A stretch of DNA of 19,365 bases, from NCBI GenBank assembly GCA_002084985.1, contig MZGO01000030.1:1-19365 (forward strand), in the 5' to 3' direction. This document shows, one piece after another, positions 1-7,458 of this stretch. Source of the stretch: Thermotoga sp. 4484_232. Its GTDB lineage: Bacteria > Thermotogota > Thermotogae > Thermotogales > Thermotogaceae. The translations under genes were made by a program, and so were the position numbers. Under the pieces are notes generated by a model that was not told the origin of the DNA, made no database searches, and saw nothing but the letters and a program-made list of their open reading frames with translations. Positions within the stretch are counted from its first letter, which is position 1. Every line of letters starts with the position of its first letter.

Positions 1-566
1 CTTGTTCGAAATTTATTCTTATGAACAGCGAGGGTATACCAACAGCGTGTGAAAGAGATGTTTTCTCTCTATTCACTATGTTCATTTTCAAGTACCTATC
101 AGATCTACCTTCCTTCATCAGCGATCCAGTGATAAATACTTCAGAAAACACGGTAATTCACATTCATTGTGTCGCTCCCATAAAATTCGATGGTGAAGAG
201 ATGTATCCTTACATTATAAGAAGTCATGCTGAGGATGGGAAAGGGGTCTCTTTGGAAGTTAAATACAACAGATTTGGAAAGGTAATAACAACAGCAAATC
301 TGGTGGATGGAGGAAAAATGGTGGCCTTTCTAGGGGAGCTGATAAATGTACCTCAGATCAACAGAGGATGCAGAACAAAGATAGAACAGAAGGTTAGAAA
401 CGCTAGATCGATACTGTACGGTTGGCATGGTAGTAAAGAAGTGTCGCCATTCGGCTTACACAGAGTGGTCGCTGTTGGAGACTGGATTGATGAGCTAGAA
501 GAGATTTCTAGATTGTTAGGGTTGGATTTTGAATATGAAGGAAGGAGATGGCATCATGAGCTTTAA
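1..566 (+). CDS. L-fucose/L-arabinose isomerase family protein, C-terminal part (5' end outside window)
   Basis: The frame is open from the window's first bases (residues CSKFIL precede the first internal Met at 21), so the true start lies upstream and only the C-terminal 180 or so residues are visible. These match the C-terminal domain of FucI/AraA-type ketol isomerases: an IHIHCVAP segment, a YIIRSHAEDGKGV stretch equivalent to the SHFESGxGV motif, then alternating beta strands with a 'KVITTANL...GKMVAFLGEL' pattern. The family interconverts aldoses and ketoses in the cytoplasm with a divalent metal. The metal-binding Glu/Asp residues would be in the missing N-terminal part, so activity and sugar cannot be judged. 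The gene overlaps the rhamnosidase start by 11 nt, so the two are almost certainly co-transcribed; a role with L-fucose, L-rhamnose or another deoxysugar is inferred from that. Confidence 0.75.
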   Translation, partial: CSKFILMNSEGIPTACERDVFSLFTMFIFKYLSDLPSFISDPVINTSENTVIHIHCVAPIKFDGEEMYPYIIRSHAEDGKGVSLEVKYNRFGKVITTANLVDGGKMVAFLGELINVPQINRGCRTKIEQKVRNARSILYGWHGSKEVSPFGLHRVVAVGDWIDELEEISRLLGLDFEYEGRRWHHEL

Positions 567-3500
567 GATTTCAAATCTGAAATGCGAATACACAAAAAAT
601 CCCTTGGGATTGGACATCAAAAGACCTAGGTTTTCCTGGACACTAGATCATTCGGAGAGAAATCAAAAACAGCTAGCCTATCAGATAATAGTATCTTCGA
701 ACTTGGAAAAAGCTTTGAGAGAGGAAGGAGACGTTTGGGATAGTGGTAAGGTCGTATCTGATAACAACGTGAACGTTGAATATGCAGGAAAAGAACTTGA
801 GGGCTTTCAAAGGTATTACTGGCGGGTCAGATGCTGGGACAAAATGGAAAGAGTCAGTCCCTACAGTGAGGTCGCTTTCTTTGAGATGGGACCTTTGAAA
901 TCCAGTGATTGGTTTGCTAAATGGATTAGGAAACTAAGTTACAAAACGTTCTTATCAGAGGGGGATCATCTGTATGGAGAATACGAGGAAGTTTATGCAG
1001 CTTACTTCAGAAAAGAGTTCGAAGTTAAAAAACATGTCAAAAGGGCAAGAGTGTATGTGTGTGGTCTAGGACTTTATGAACTCAGGATGAACGGGAGAAA
1101 AGTGGGAAACAACGTTTTAGATCCTGGACAGACCGATTACTCTAAAATAGCGTTGTATTCAACTTTCGATATAACAGGTCTTGTTGAGGAAAAGAACGCG
1201 ATAGGTGTCATCCTGGGAAATGGGAGGCATATAAAAGCTTATGGATACGATCATCCAAAGTTGATACTTCAGATACTGATTGAATATGAAGATGGTGAAA
1301 GGGAATTCATCGTAACCGATGAGAGCTGGAAGGTATCGCATGGCCCTTTGATGGAGAATGGTATTTTTCACGGTGAGCTGTACGATGCCAGGTTGGAGAT
1401 GCCTGGATGGGATGAACCAGATTTCGACGATTCCGATTGGGAAAGTCCCGTAGTGACTGAAGGGCCAAAGCTTAGAGCTCAGCTCATGCCTCCTATAAGG
1501 GTGACAGCTACGTTAAAACCTGTGAGGATGTGGAGTCCAAAACCTGGGATCTACGTTTACGATTTCGGTCAAAACTTCACAGGATGGATCAGACTTTATG
1601 TAAAAGGTCCAAGAGGTACTGAAGTGAAGATAAGGTATGCAGAGATTCTAAACGATGATGGAACGATCAACACTTCGAACCTCCTCAAGGCAAGAGCTCT
1701 GGATACTTACATATTGAGAGGTGAAGGTATCGAGGTTTACGAACCAAGATTCACTTACCACGGATTCAAATACGTTGAGATAACAGGATACCCTGGAGTT
1801 CCATCTCTCGAAAGTGTTGAGGGATGTTTCGTTCACACCGATGTCAAAAAAGTGGGAGACTTCTACTGCTCAAACGAGATGATAAATAAGATACATCGAA
1901 ACGCCGTGTGGGGTCAACTCTGCAATCTGATGAGTATACCTACAGATTGCCCTCAAAGAAGCGAAAGAATGGGGTGGATGGGTGATGCTCAACTCTCAGC
2001 GGAAGAAGCCATCCATAACTTCGATATGGCGCAATTTTACATGAAGTACTTGATGGATATGAAACTATCGCAGAAGGAAGATGGGAGTTTATCCGATGTC
2101 GTTCCACCCTATTGGTCTTTTTATCCAGCCGATCCCGCCTGGGGAACTGCTTACATAACCATAGCGTGGTATATGTACATTTACTACAACGATACAAGAG
2201 TTCTCGAAGAGCACTATGAAAACATGGTGAGATACGTTGAATTTTTGAGGAGAAACTCTCGAGATGGAATAATCGAAAATCTGGGAAAATACGGTGATTG
2301 GTGCCCTCCAGGGTCGATCTTTTCAAAAAGAACCCCTGTTGAATTCACGGCAACTTGGTACTATTACCACGATGTCTTGATTCTCTCTGAAATAGCGAAA
2401 GTTTTGGGAAGAGATGAAGATCACCAAAAATACAGGGAGTTGGCAGATAGTATAAAAGAATCCTTCAACAAAAAGTTTTTAAGAAAAAAGTATGTTGAGC
2501 AAGAGAGAAGCGATGTGTATTTTTACGAAGGAACAAAGTTAAGTCCGATAGATTCCACGCCAACGAGCCAAACGTGCAACACACTTCCGCTGTATCTCAA
2601 GATGGCTCCTGATGATATCCTGGCGAAAGTTTTTGGGATCTTGGTGAGATTGGTGGAGACAGAGCACGATTTCCACCTCGACACAGGTATAGTAGGAACA
2701 AGGTATATATTTGACGTTCTCACCGAATATGGAAGACCAGACCTGGCTTACAGAGTCATAACTAGGAAAAGTTATCCAGGGTTTGGTTACATGATTAAGG
2801 AAGGAGCGACCACTCTGTGGGAAAGATGGGAAAAACTGGAAGGAAGCGGTATGAACTCGCACAATCACATAATGTTTGGAAGCGTCGACACGTGGTTCTA
2901 CAAAGCCCTAGGAGGAGTTACCGTTCTTGATCCTGGATGGGGAAGATTCAGAGTAAAACCCTTTGTTCCAGATGATATGAAGTTCGTGAAAGTAAGGTTG
3001 GACACCGTAAGGGGAGAAATCAGCGTGTCGTGGGAGAAAGATGAAGGACATTTCAGAATATCGGTACACGTTCCCTGCAATACAACTGCTGAGATTTATA
3101 TTCCAATTTTTGGAAAATGGTACAAAATCAAGGAGGGAGGAAGAAAACTGATAGAAAACGGTGAGGTTGAGGTTAGATCGGATGTGAGTTTTGTGAAAAT
3201 CGAAAACGATCACGCCGTGTTCAACGTGGGATCGGGTTGGTACGATTTCGTTGAAGAATACGAGCCATCTCGATCTTCTCCCATGGTTCACTACGAGAAC
3301 ATCGACAGGTTTTTCGAAATTTCCTGGAAAACCAACAAGGATTGGGTAAGTTCCAAGTTGCCTTCCGAAGGTCATTCTTCCTTTTTTGTATTCAGGTATA
3401 ACTCTTCTCAAAATCGTTCCAACGGGGAAAACTCTTTTAAGCATGGGACTGTCGATCTCTTCTCGTATTTTCTCTTTCCACTTTTCAAAGAGAGATTTGT

Positions 3501-3687
3501 TCATTTTAAATCGCTTCATACTGTAATATCTATGGAGAGGTGTTCCAGGGAAGATCATCACCTGACGTATATTTATCCTCCTCACAAGATAACCCTTATC
3601 CAAAATTTTTCTGAGATACTCGTAGTTCTTTCTGTACGTTTTCGGACTTTCCCCTATCAAACCGTAAAGAAGATTTATACCTGGTAA
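556..3687 (+). CDS. alpha-L-rhamnosidase (GH78) with aberrant read-through C-terminus
   Basis: A glycoside hydrolase family 78 enzyme that removes terminal alpha-L-rhamnose from glycans or glycosides. The N-terminus (KISNLKCEYTKNPLGLD...RPRFSW) is the typical family start, followed by beta-sandwich domains (about 1-400), the (alpha/alpha)6 barrel with the acidic catalytic stretch DCPQRSERMGWMGDAQ at about residues 464-479, and the NSHNHIMFGSVDTW motif near 767-780, all intact. No signal peptide is visible, so it is probably cytoplasmic. The start at ATG 556 is chosen because AAGGAG sits at 542-547; an in-frame ATG at 529 is less likely. Family-like sequence ends around GSGWYDFVEE (about residue 900, base 3264), the usual GH78 length. 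Beyond that the frame has no stop and runs about 140 codons antisense through the convergent radical SAM gene to 3687; that tail is low-complexity and not a real domain. The native stop appears to have been lost at a junction near 3270. Confidence 0.85.
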   Translation: MSFKISNLKCEYTKNPLGLDIKRPRFSWTLDHSERNQKQLAYQIIVSSNLEKALREEGDVWDSGKVVSDNNVNVEYAGKELEGFQRYYWRVRCWDKMERVSPYSEVAFFEMGPLKSSDWFAKWIRKLSYKTFLSEGDHLYGEYEEVYAAYFRKEFEVKKHVKRARVYVCGLGLYELRMNGRKVGNNVLDPGQTDYSKIALYSTFDITGLVEEKNAIGVILGNGRHIKAYGYDHPKLILQILIEYEDGEREFIVTDESWKVSHGPLMENGIFHGELYDARLEMPGWDEPDFDDSDWESPVVTEGPKLRAQLMPPIRVTATLKPVRMWSPKPGIYVYDFGQNFTGWIRLYVKGPRGTEVKIRYAEILNDDGTINTSNLLKARALDTYILRGEGIEVYEPRFTYHGFKYVEITGYPGVPSLESVEGCFVHTDVKKVGDFYCSNEMINKIHRNAVWGQLCNLMSIPTDCPQRSERMGWMGDAQLSAEEAIHNFDMAQFYMKYLMDMKLSQKEDGSLSDVVPPYWSFYPADPAWGTAYITIAWYMYIYYNDTRVLEEHYENMVRYVEFLRRNSRDGIIENLGKYGDWCPPGSIFSKRTPVEFTATWYYYHDVLILSEIAKVLGRDEDHQKYRELADSIKESFNKKFLRKKYVEQERSDVYFYEGTKLSPIDSTPTSQTCNTLPLYLKMAPDDILAKVFGILVRLVETEHDFHLDTGIVGTRYIFDVLTEYGRPDLAYRVITRKSYPGFGYMIKEGATTLWERWEKLEGSGMNSHNHIMFGSVDTWFYKALGGVTVLDPGWGRFRVKPFVPDDMKFVKVRLDTVRGEISVSWEKDEGHFRISVHVPCNTTAEIYIPIFGKWYKIKEGGRKLIENGEVEVRSDVSFVKIENDHAVFNVGSGWYDFVEEYEPSRSSPMVHYENIDRFFEISWKTNKDWVSSKLPSEGHSSFFVFRYNSSQNRSNGENSFKHGTVDLFSYFLFPLFKERFVHFKSLHTVISMERCSREDHHLTYIYPPHKITLIQNFSEILVVLSVRFRTFPYQTVKKIYTW

Positions 3688-4725
3688 GATCTTCGGAACA
3701 CCATTTACCCGAACACCACCGATCTCGTTCACCATTTTCACAGCTTCCAAAACGTCCTCTGGAGAAGATCCTATGTTGTTTCTTTTGAGAACCTCTTCAT
3801 CGAAACTCTCAACTCCGAAAGAGAGAATATCCCCTTCGGTATTGTATCTGACGATAGTCTCCAATATCTTCACTGTTTCTCTTCTATGCTCGATCATATA
3901 AGAAGGATTGGCGTTATCGTTGTGAATGATGGCATCTGGTGCAATTTTTCGAGCTTCCGAAAAGAGCTCTTCCAAAACCGATGGGCAAGGCTTCCTGTGG
4001 TTCCAGTCAGAACCATAGGCAAAAATGTTAGCGGTCCTTCCAAACCTGAAAGCTTTGCAACCTTCCCTGTACAGCTCTTTCATCTCTCTCAGCACACCCT
4101 TGACACTCCTTGACTTCAACCTTCCATGCAGAACAGGTTCCGTGCAGAAAGAACAATATGAGGATCTCTCACATCCTTTGGATAGTTCCATCTCGCATAT
4201 GATGAATGGAAATTTCGGATGTTTTTTCACAATCTCCGCACCTAAATGGGCTATTTCGTCGATGAGATTGTAATCACTCCTTTTGTTTTCATTGGGCTCA
4301 CCTTTAAAAAAGCTTTCCAGAAAAGCTTCAACATCTCCTCTCACCAGGAAATCCACTTCTAGATTTTTCAGGATCTCAGCGAAAGAACCTCCTCTCATGG
4401 TATAGGCGAGGGTAACAGGGCCTGCAAGAATCTTGAGAGGTTTTTCGTTCGATCTGAAAATCTTCGCAATCTCCCCAGGAGTGATTGGTGTTCCACCAAC
4501 ATAATGACCTGGCACCGTGAGACCACATATCAGAAGAAGCAAATCGTAGTTGTTGAAGGATTCCCAGAGGTTCTCTCCTCTTATGGTGTCTATGGTGAAA
4601 TAATCGTAATCCACTCCCCACTTTTTGAAAACCCCAGCTGAATATCTGACATACGGACTGATGTACGGGGGAACACCAAGAAGAGCCGGTTCATCTACGT
4701 ACCCATCGATTATTACCGCTTTCAT
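2908..4725 (-). CDS. radical SAM protein, C-terminally truncated with antisense tail
   Basis: A cytoplasmic iron-sulphur enzyme of the radical SAM superfamily. The start ATG at 4725 has GGAGATC upstream and overlaps the preceding stop as ATGA, indicating translational coupling with the RseB-like gene. The first 150 residues form a Rossmann-like or B12-binding-like region with a GGTPITPGEI stretch. The cluster motif is GCERSSYCSFCTEP with C185, C191 and C194 (CX5CX2C), and the barrel continues through FRFGRTANIFAYGSDW, DNANPSYM, LSFGVESFDEEVLKRNN and MIFPGTPL. Related archaeal and Thermotogales proteins, as I recall them, continue past the RQLGTYP...VLVVNHGRRS region with conserved residues and a helix-hairpin-helix tail. 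Here family sequence stops at GRRS (about residue 485) and the last 120 or so residues are merely the antisense of the rhamnosidase. Substrate is unknown. The product is probably unstable or altered if the junction is real. Confidence 0.75.
   Translation of the reverse strand: MKAVIIDGYVDEPALLGVPPYISPYVRYSAGVFKKWGVDYDYFTIDTIRGENLWESFNNYDLLLLICGLTVPGHYVGGTPITPGEIAKIFRSNEKPLKILAGPVTLAYTMRGGSFAEILKNLEVDFLVRGDVEAFLESFFKGEPNENKRSDYNLIDEIAHLGAEIVKKHPKFPFIICEMELSKGCERSSYCSFCTEPVLHGRLKSRSVKGVLREMKELYREGCKAFRFGRTANIFAYGSDWNHRKPCPSVLEELFSEARKIAPDAIIHNDNANPSYMIEHRRETVKILETIVRYNTEGDILSFGVESFDEEVLKRNNIGSSPEDVLEAVKMVNEIGGVRVNGVPKILPGINLLYGLIGESPKTYRKNYEYLRKILDKGYLVRRINIRQVMIFPGTPLHRYYSMKRFKMNKSLFEKWKEKIREEIDSPMLKRVFPVGTILRRVIPEYKKGRMTFGRQLGTYPILVGFPGNFEKPVDVLVVNHGRRSRWLVFFNEIVPTRSHVEHGVIVFDFHKTHIRSNLNLTVFYQFSSSLLDFVPFSKNWNINLSSCIAGNVYRYSEMSFIFLPRHADFSPYGVQPYFHELHIIWNKGFYSESSPSRIKNGNSS
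3258..3285. other. tail-to-tail fusion junction of rhamnosidase and radical SAM genes
   Basis: On the plus strand rhamnosidase similarity stops at about 3264. On the minus strand radical SAM similarity stops at GRRS, encoded by 3282-3271. Nothing separates the two: no stop codon for either gene and no intergenic terminator. The simplest reading is a deletion, or misjoin, that removed the last codons of the rhamnosidase, the spacer, and the 3' end of the radical SAM gene. The exact base cannot be fixed without homologues. Confidence 0.6.
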
Positions 4726-5316
4726 TTGTGAATGATCTCCTTTATCGTCTCCATGGTTTTCTCATCTGTCACGATGAAGAGTTTCATGTTGTTGAGTTCT
4801 ATAGTCAGGGTTCCTGTGGAAGGTGGGGTCGTTCCAAAACATATCCTTACCTTCGCACCGTTCTTCATGATACCGTAAATCTCGATGTTACCTTTGCAAT
4901 TTTGAATTCTGAAGAATCTGAAATTTTGAAGGAGAGTCATTAAAGGTTCGGGAAGGTATATCTCGGACTCGTCAAGGGAGAGTTTGCTCAAAATCTCATC
5001 TGGAGGTTTATCTATGGGTTCTCTGTACTCGAATATCAATTCACTCACGGTCCCCATGTAATCCCTCTTTATCTTTATGGGGATGCCTGTTTTATCCAGG
5101 AATATCAGATACTTACCATTCTTTTCAAAGCTGATTTCATAATACTCCCCTCTTTTCACAACAGTGTACTTCGCTTTCTCGATGTCTCTCAATGCTAGAT
5201 CCTCAAGATCGAGAATTTCGAGGGGAAGATACCCTTTTCCACAGATTCACGATATTTTCTGCAAAAAGGTGAAGGAGTAACAAGGTTGCGATCGTAACTA
5301 TAAGGATTTTCTTCAT
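4722..5316 (-). pseudogene. RseB/MucB-like exported protein, broken by frameshift or deletion
   Basis: The start is ATG 5316 with GAGGTGA just upstream, 9 nt after the anti-sigma stop. It encodes a clear signal peptide (MKKILIVTIATLLLLHLFA-EN), then NIVNLWKRV and a stop after 36 codons. From about 5228 the reading frame shifts and continues as GYLPLEILDLEDLALRDIEKAKYTVV to the stop at 4722. The 3' frame resembles outer-membrane-lipoprotein-sorting/MucB folds: YEISFEKNGKYLIFLDKTGIPIKIKRD corresponds to the 'leaves Phe/Trp plus target-glycine-Pro' strands, followed by a second domain ending VTDEKTMETIKEIIHK. In sigma-E systems RseB-type proteins sit in the periplasm and protect the anti-sigma factor from proteolysis; position right after sigma and anti-sigma fits. 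Only about 25 residues separate the signal peptide from the mid-domain strands, fewer than expected, so an internal deletion plus frameshift is more likely than one extra A in the GGAAAAGGG run. Confidence 0.6.
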
Positions 5317-5325
5317 GTTCTCACC

Positions 5326-5730
5326 TCAGAAGCCATCGCTTACGAGTTCTATCGTTTTCAGAACCTCCACAAGATCGTTGGAAAACGAAGCAACACTACC
5401 TTCATTCAATTTAACCTTATTGGGAATCTCTGCGATTGTGGGAGAGAGATTGGGAGATGAGGTGAAGAAGAACTGGAAGAATAATATCAAAAAGAGAGCG
5501 GTTATTCCAGCTGTGGAGAAAATAAGTATTGGTAACTTTCTTCTCTTTTCTATCTTCTTCAATATCTTATCTTTCAAATTATCACTCGGTCTGTAATCTA
5601 ACTTCATGGAATAAACCTCTATTATCCTTTTGTAGATCCTCAGTTCATTTTTCAGATTTTCATCACTTTCGTCGAACTTCTCTTCACCATCAAGTATTCT
5701 GTTGAGACGATCGTTCCACACTCTTCCCAC
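5326..5730 (-). CDS. anti-sigma factor-like membrane protein
   Basis: A 134-residue protein with a charged N-terminal cytosolic part (about 1-65, WNDRLNRILDGEEKFDESDE..., helical), one transmembrane helix at about 66-89 (LPILIFSTAGITALFLILFF) flanked by KKIEKRRK on the inner side, and a short extracytoplasmic tail of about 45 residues. Its place, overlapping the ECF sigma gene by 41 nt and preceding an RseB-like gene, is the classical location of a membrane anti-sigma factor that holds the sigma factor at the membrane and releases it after regulated proteolysis. There is no HxxxCxxC zinc motif, so it is not a ZAS-type anti-sigma domain, and the sequence alone does not prove the function. The start is GTG 5730; GTG 5721 is an alternative, and neither has a strong ribosome binding site, consistent with coupled translation from the sigma gene. 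Confidence 0.65.
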   Translation of the reverse strand: MGRVWNDRLNRILDGEEKFDESDENLKNELRIYKRIIEVYSMKLDYRPSDNLKDKILKKIEKRRKLPILIFSTAGITALFLILFFQFFFTSSPNLSPTIAEIPNKVKLNEGSVASFSNDLVEVLKTIELVSDGF

Positions 5731-6274
5731 CTTCTTCTAATATTTCCCTCAATCTTTTTCTCGCGTAATGCAACCTGCTTTTCACCGTTCCCAGAGGTTT
5801 TCCTATAATCTTTGAAATCTCCTCATAACTCAACTCATCTATGTCCCTGAGTTTTATCAAAAGTCTATCTTCAGGTGATAACCTTTCTATAGCCTTCAAA
5901 ACCTTTTCAATTGTGATCTCGTTGAAGGTATCTCTGAAAACATCTTCATGAGCTTTCGGTTGGTAATAAGGTCCTTCATCGTTTTCGGAAAAATCTGTTA
6001 GAATCTCTCTTCTTTTCTTATATTTCATCAGCATATCCTTACAAACGTTAACGGTTATTCTGTGGATCCATGTTGAAAGCTGGGAGTCTCCGCGAAACTT
6101 CTTTATTCCCTTAAAAATCCTTATCATAACTTCTTGAACCACATCGTCTACATCGTCGGCTCCTAAGAAACTCTTTGCGACACTTCCTATCCTCGGAGCG
6201 TATTCGCTGTAAAGCCTTTCGTATGCCCATTTTTCGCCACGTTTAAGAGCTTCAACTAGTTGCTTCTCGTTCAT
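5690..6274 (-). CDS. ECF (sigma-E type) RNA polymerase sigma factor
   Basis: A 194-residue extracytoplasmic-function sigma factor. Sigma region 2 covers about residues 25-85 (RIGSVAKSFLGADDVDDVVQEVMIRIFKGIKKFRG...STWIHRITVNVCKDMLMK), containing the DDVxQEV core-binding motif and the WIHRIxxN DNA-melting/-10 segment. An acidic linker follows (NDEGPYYQPKAHEDVF), then region 4 at about 122-180 (AIERLSPEDRLLI...DELSYEEISKIIGKPLGTVKSRLHYARKRLREIL), the -35-binding helix-turn-helix. It should direct transcription of an envelope or stress regulon. The start ATG 6274 is supported by AAGGAGG at 6281-6287 with 6 nt spacing. It lies 58 nt downstream of the racemase gene on the same strand and is probably autoregulated from the promoter at 6291-6316. 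The last 12 residues overlap the anti-sigma gene. Confidence 0.9.
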   Translation of the reverse strand: MNEKQLVEALKRGEKWAYERLYSEYAPRIGSVAKSFLGADDVDDVVQEVMIRIFKGIKKFRGDSQLSTWIHRITVNVCKDMLMKYKKRREILTDFSENDEGPYYQPKAHEDVFRDTFNEITIEKVLKAIERLSPEDRLLIKLRDIDELSYEEISKIIGKPLGTVKSRLHYARKRLREILEEGGKSVERSSQQNT

Positions 6275-6290
6275 TTTCTTCCTCCTTAAT

Positions 6291-6316
6291 TTGACTTATA
6301 TTTTAAAAAGTGGTTC
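6291..6316 (-). promoter_or_regulatory. candidate ECF sigma autoregulatory promoter
   Basis: Read on the minus strand, GAACC (6316-6312) is followed by exactly 16 nt and GTCAA (6295-6291), then AAGGAGG and the sigma ATG. This matches the general ECF/sigma-E pattern of a GAAC -35 and a TC-containing -10 separated by about 16 nt. The spacer contains an A/T tract (TTTTTAAAATATAA). It lies just after the racemase stop, so the sigma operon can be transcribed separately. The leader from this promoter would be very short. No second copy was recognised elsewhere in the window. Confidence 0.5.
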
Positions 6317-6332
6317 ATGAAAAATACTACCA

Positions 6333-7397
6333 CTACACGTAGATCTTCTCAACATGCGGTGAAGTCATCGCCCTTAAAAGAGCCCCGTAAGACAACTTGA
6401 ATTTCATTATATCTCCCAGTTTGTAATCATTATCGGATTCCGTTATGTCAACGATCGTGTGGTCACTTGATGCATGAAGTACTTCCAATTTTTCATCTAT
6501 AGGGTGCAATCCTATGGGATCTATATCTTGCTCTCCAATCGCCAATATCGCTCTCCTTCTCCATCCTTTATCTTCAAAATGTTTTTTTCTACCAAAAGCA
6601 TCGAACCCTGTTTCACCAACGGGGACTGAGGGTTTCGTTTTGACTTCAACAACTTCGGCCTCTAAAATTACAGTCGCGTCACTGAGCCATGGTATCTTCC
6701 TTCCACCAGTTGCGTCCGTTCCCAGAACTATAGCTTCTCCTATCCTCAATTGATTTATAGCGTCAGGGATCGTTCCATTCTCTAAAAGTTTCAAAGTAAC
6801 GGTACTGCCTCCCGATACGATTTCAATACGTCTTTTAATTTTCTTCTCCACAGCTTCCTTTATCTCAACGAGTTTTTTCATATTATCAACTGTGGGAAGC
6901 ACTCCTCCATAGCAACCAAAATTGGTACCAATTCCTATGAGATTGGCGTTCTTTTTGTGCATAACCTTCGATATTTCATTCACGGCTTCTTCGTACCAGA
7001 CACCCTCCCTCAAATCTCCAAGGTCAACCATGTATATTACATTCACTGTTCTGCCTACAAGTTCGGCAACTTCATCCAGTTCATTCACCACGGAGTTTTC
7101 GGAAACCAGAACGTAATCAACCAACCTTACAACTTCTTTGAGCTCACTGATCATGGGGATTCTCAAAAGCATGAATGGTCCTTCTATGCCTTCTTTCAAC
7201 AATCTCTTTATATTCTGAATTCTCGATTCGCCTAAAACCTCTATACCTGCTTTTTTCATACACTCTGCCACGTTGGGATCACCCAGACTCACTTTCGTGA
7301 CTCCGACTATCTCTATGCCAAATTTTTTCCCTATTTCTACAACTTTTCTTGCATTTTCTTCCACTTTTTTTCTGTTTATAACGAGCCTGGGATACAA
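6333..7397 (-). CDS. alanine/ornithine racemase family PLP-dependent amino-acid racemase
   Basis: A fold-III PLP enzyme of the Orr/YhfX-like racemase family, complete at 354 residues. The N-terminal barrel begins YPRLVINRKKVEENAR, then the Schiff-base lysine in IVGVTKVSLGDP (Lys35 from the chosen start), GESRIQN, YMVDLGDLREG, IGTNFGCYGG, and the phosphate-binding strand IVSGGSTVTLKLLENG. The C-terminal beta domain has IGLHPIDEKLEVLHASSDHTIVDI. Family members racemise ornithine, lysine or alanine; Thermotoga peptidoglycan is known to contain D-lysine, so a wall-precursor role is attractive but inferred. I take TTG 7397 as the start because the SD GGAGGTGA (7410-7403) is 5-6 nt upstream; the upstream in-frame GTG (7406) lies inside that SD. 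It is divergent from the PNP gene. Confidence 0.85.
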   Translation of the reverse strand: MYPRLVINRKKVEENARKVVEIGKKFGIEIVGVTKVSLGDPNVAECMKKAGIEVLGESRIQNIKRLLKEGIEGPFMLLRIPMISELKEVVRLVDYVLVSENSVVNELDEVAELVGRTVNVIYMVDLGDLREGVWYEEAVNEISKVMHKKNANLIGIGTNFGCYGGVLPTVDNMKKLVEIKEAVEKKIKRRIEIVSGGSTVTLKLLENGTIPDAINQLRIGEAIVLGTDATGGRKIPWLSDATVILEAEVVEVKTKPSVPVGETGFDAFGRKKHFEDKGWRRRAILAIGEQDIDPIGLHPIDEKLEVLHASSDHTIVDITESDNDYKLGDIMKFKLSYGALLRAMTSPHVEKIYV

Positions 7398-7399
7398 TG

Positions 7400-7427
7400 C
7401 TGTCACCTCCCAATGAGAGAGTATAAT
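7400..7427 (+). promoter_or_regulatory. candidate sigma-70 promoter for the PNP operon
   Basis: CTGTCA (7400-7405, 4 of 6 matches to TTGACA), 16 nt spacing, and a perfect TATAAT at 7422-7427. It would start transcription about 25 nt before the TTG start at 7459. It is the only good promoter seen for the long plus-strand run to the window end. The -35 overlaps the SD region of the divergent racemase. Confidence 0.5.
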
Positions 7428-7446
7428 AGTTTTGATGATCTAACAA
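7420..7446 (-). promoter_or_regulatory. candidate promoter for the racemase gene
   Basis: On the minus strand TTGTTA (7446-7441) and TATACT (7425-7420) are separated by 15 nt, shorter than the ideal 17. The hexamers share bases with the plus-strand TATAAT, so the two divergent promoters would compete for polymerase. It is a weak match and is listed because the racemase needs a promoter in this gap. Confidence 0.3.
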
Positions 7447-7458
7447 GGAGGGATCCAT

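Noticed and set aside
2908..3270. A possible C-terminal domain on the radical SAM protein.
   Set aside because: It is antisense to the conserved GH78 C-terminal domain and shows no helix-hairpin-helix or other family pattern.
3270..3687. A possible extra C-terminal domain on the rhamnosidase (about 140 residues).
   Set aside because: It is exactly antisense to well-conserved radical SAM coding, with Ser/Phe/Arg-rich low-quality composition and no motif; it is read-through after loss of the stop.
4728..4943. Small plus-strand reading frames across the sigma operon (for example 4728-4943 and 5315-5596).
   Set aside because: They are antisense to recognisable minus-strand genes, with no ribosome binding sites or family motifs.
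6291..6307. TTGACTTATATTTTAAA read on the plus strand as a -35/-10 promoter.
   Set aside because: There is no plus-strand gene downstream until 7459 and no -10 at the right distance; the minus-strand ECF reading explains the sequence better.
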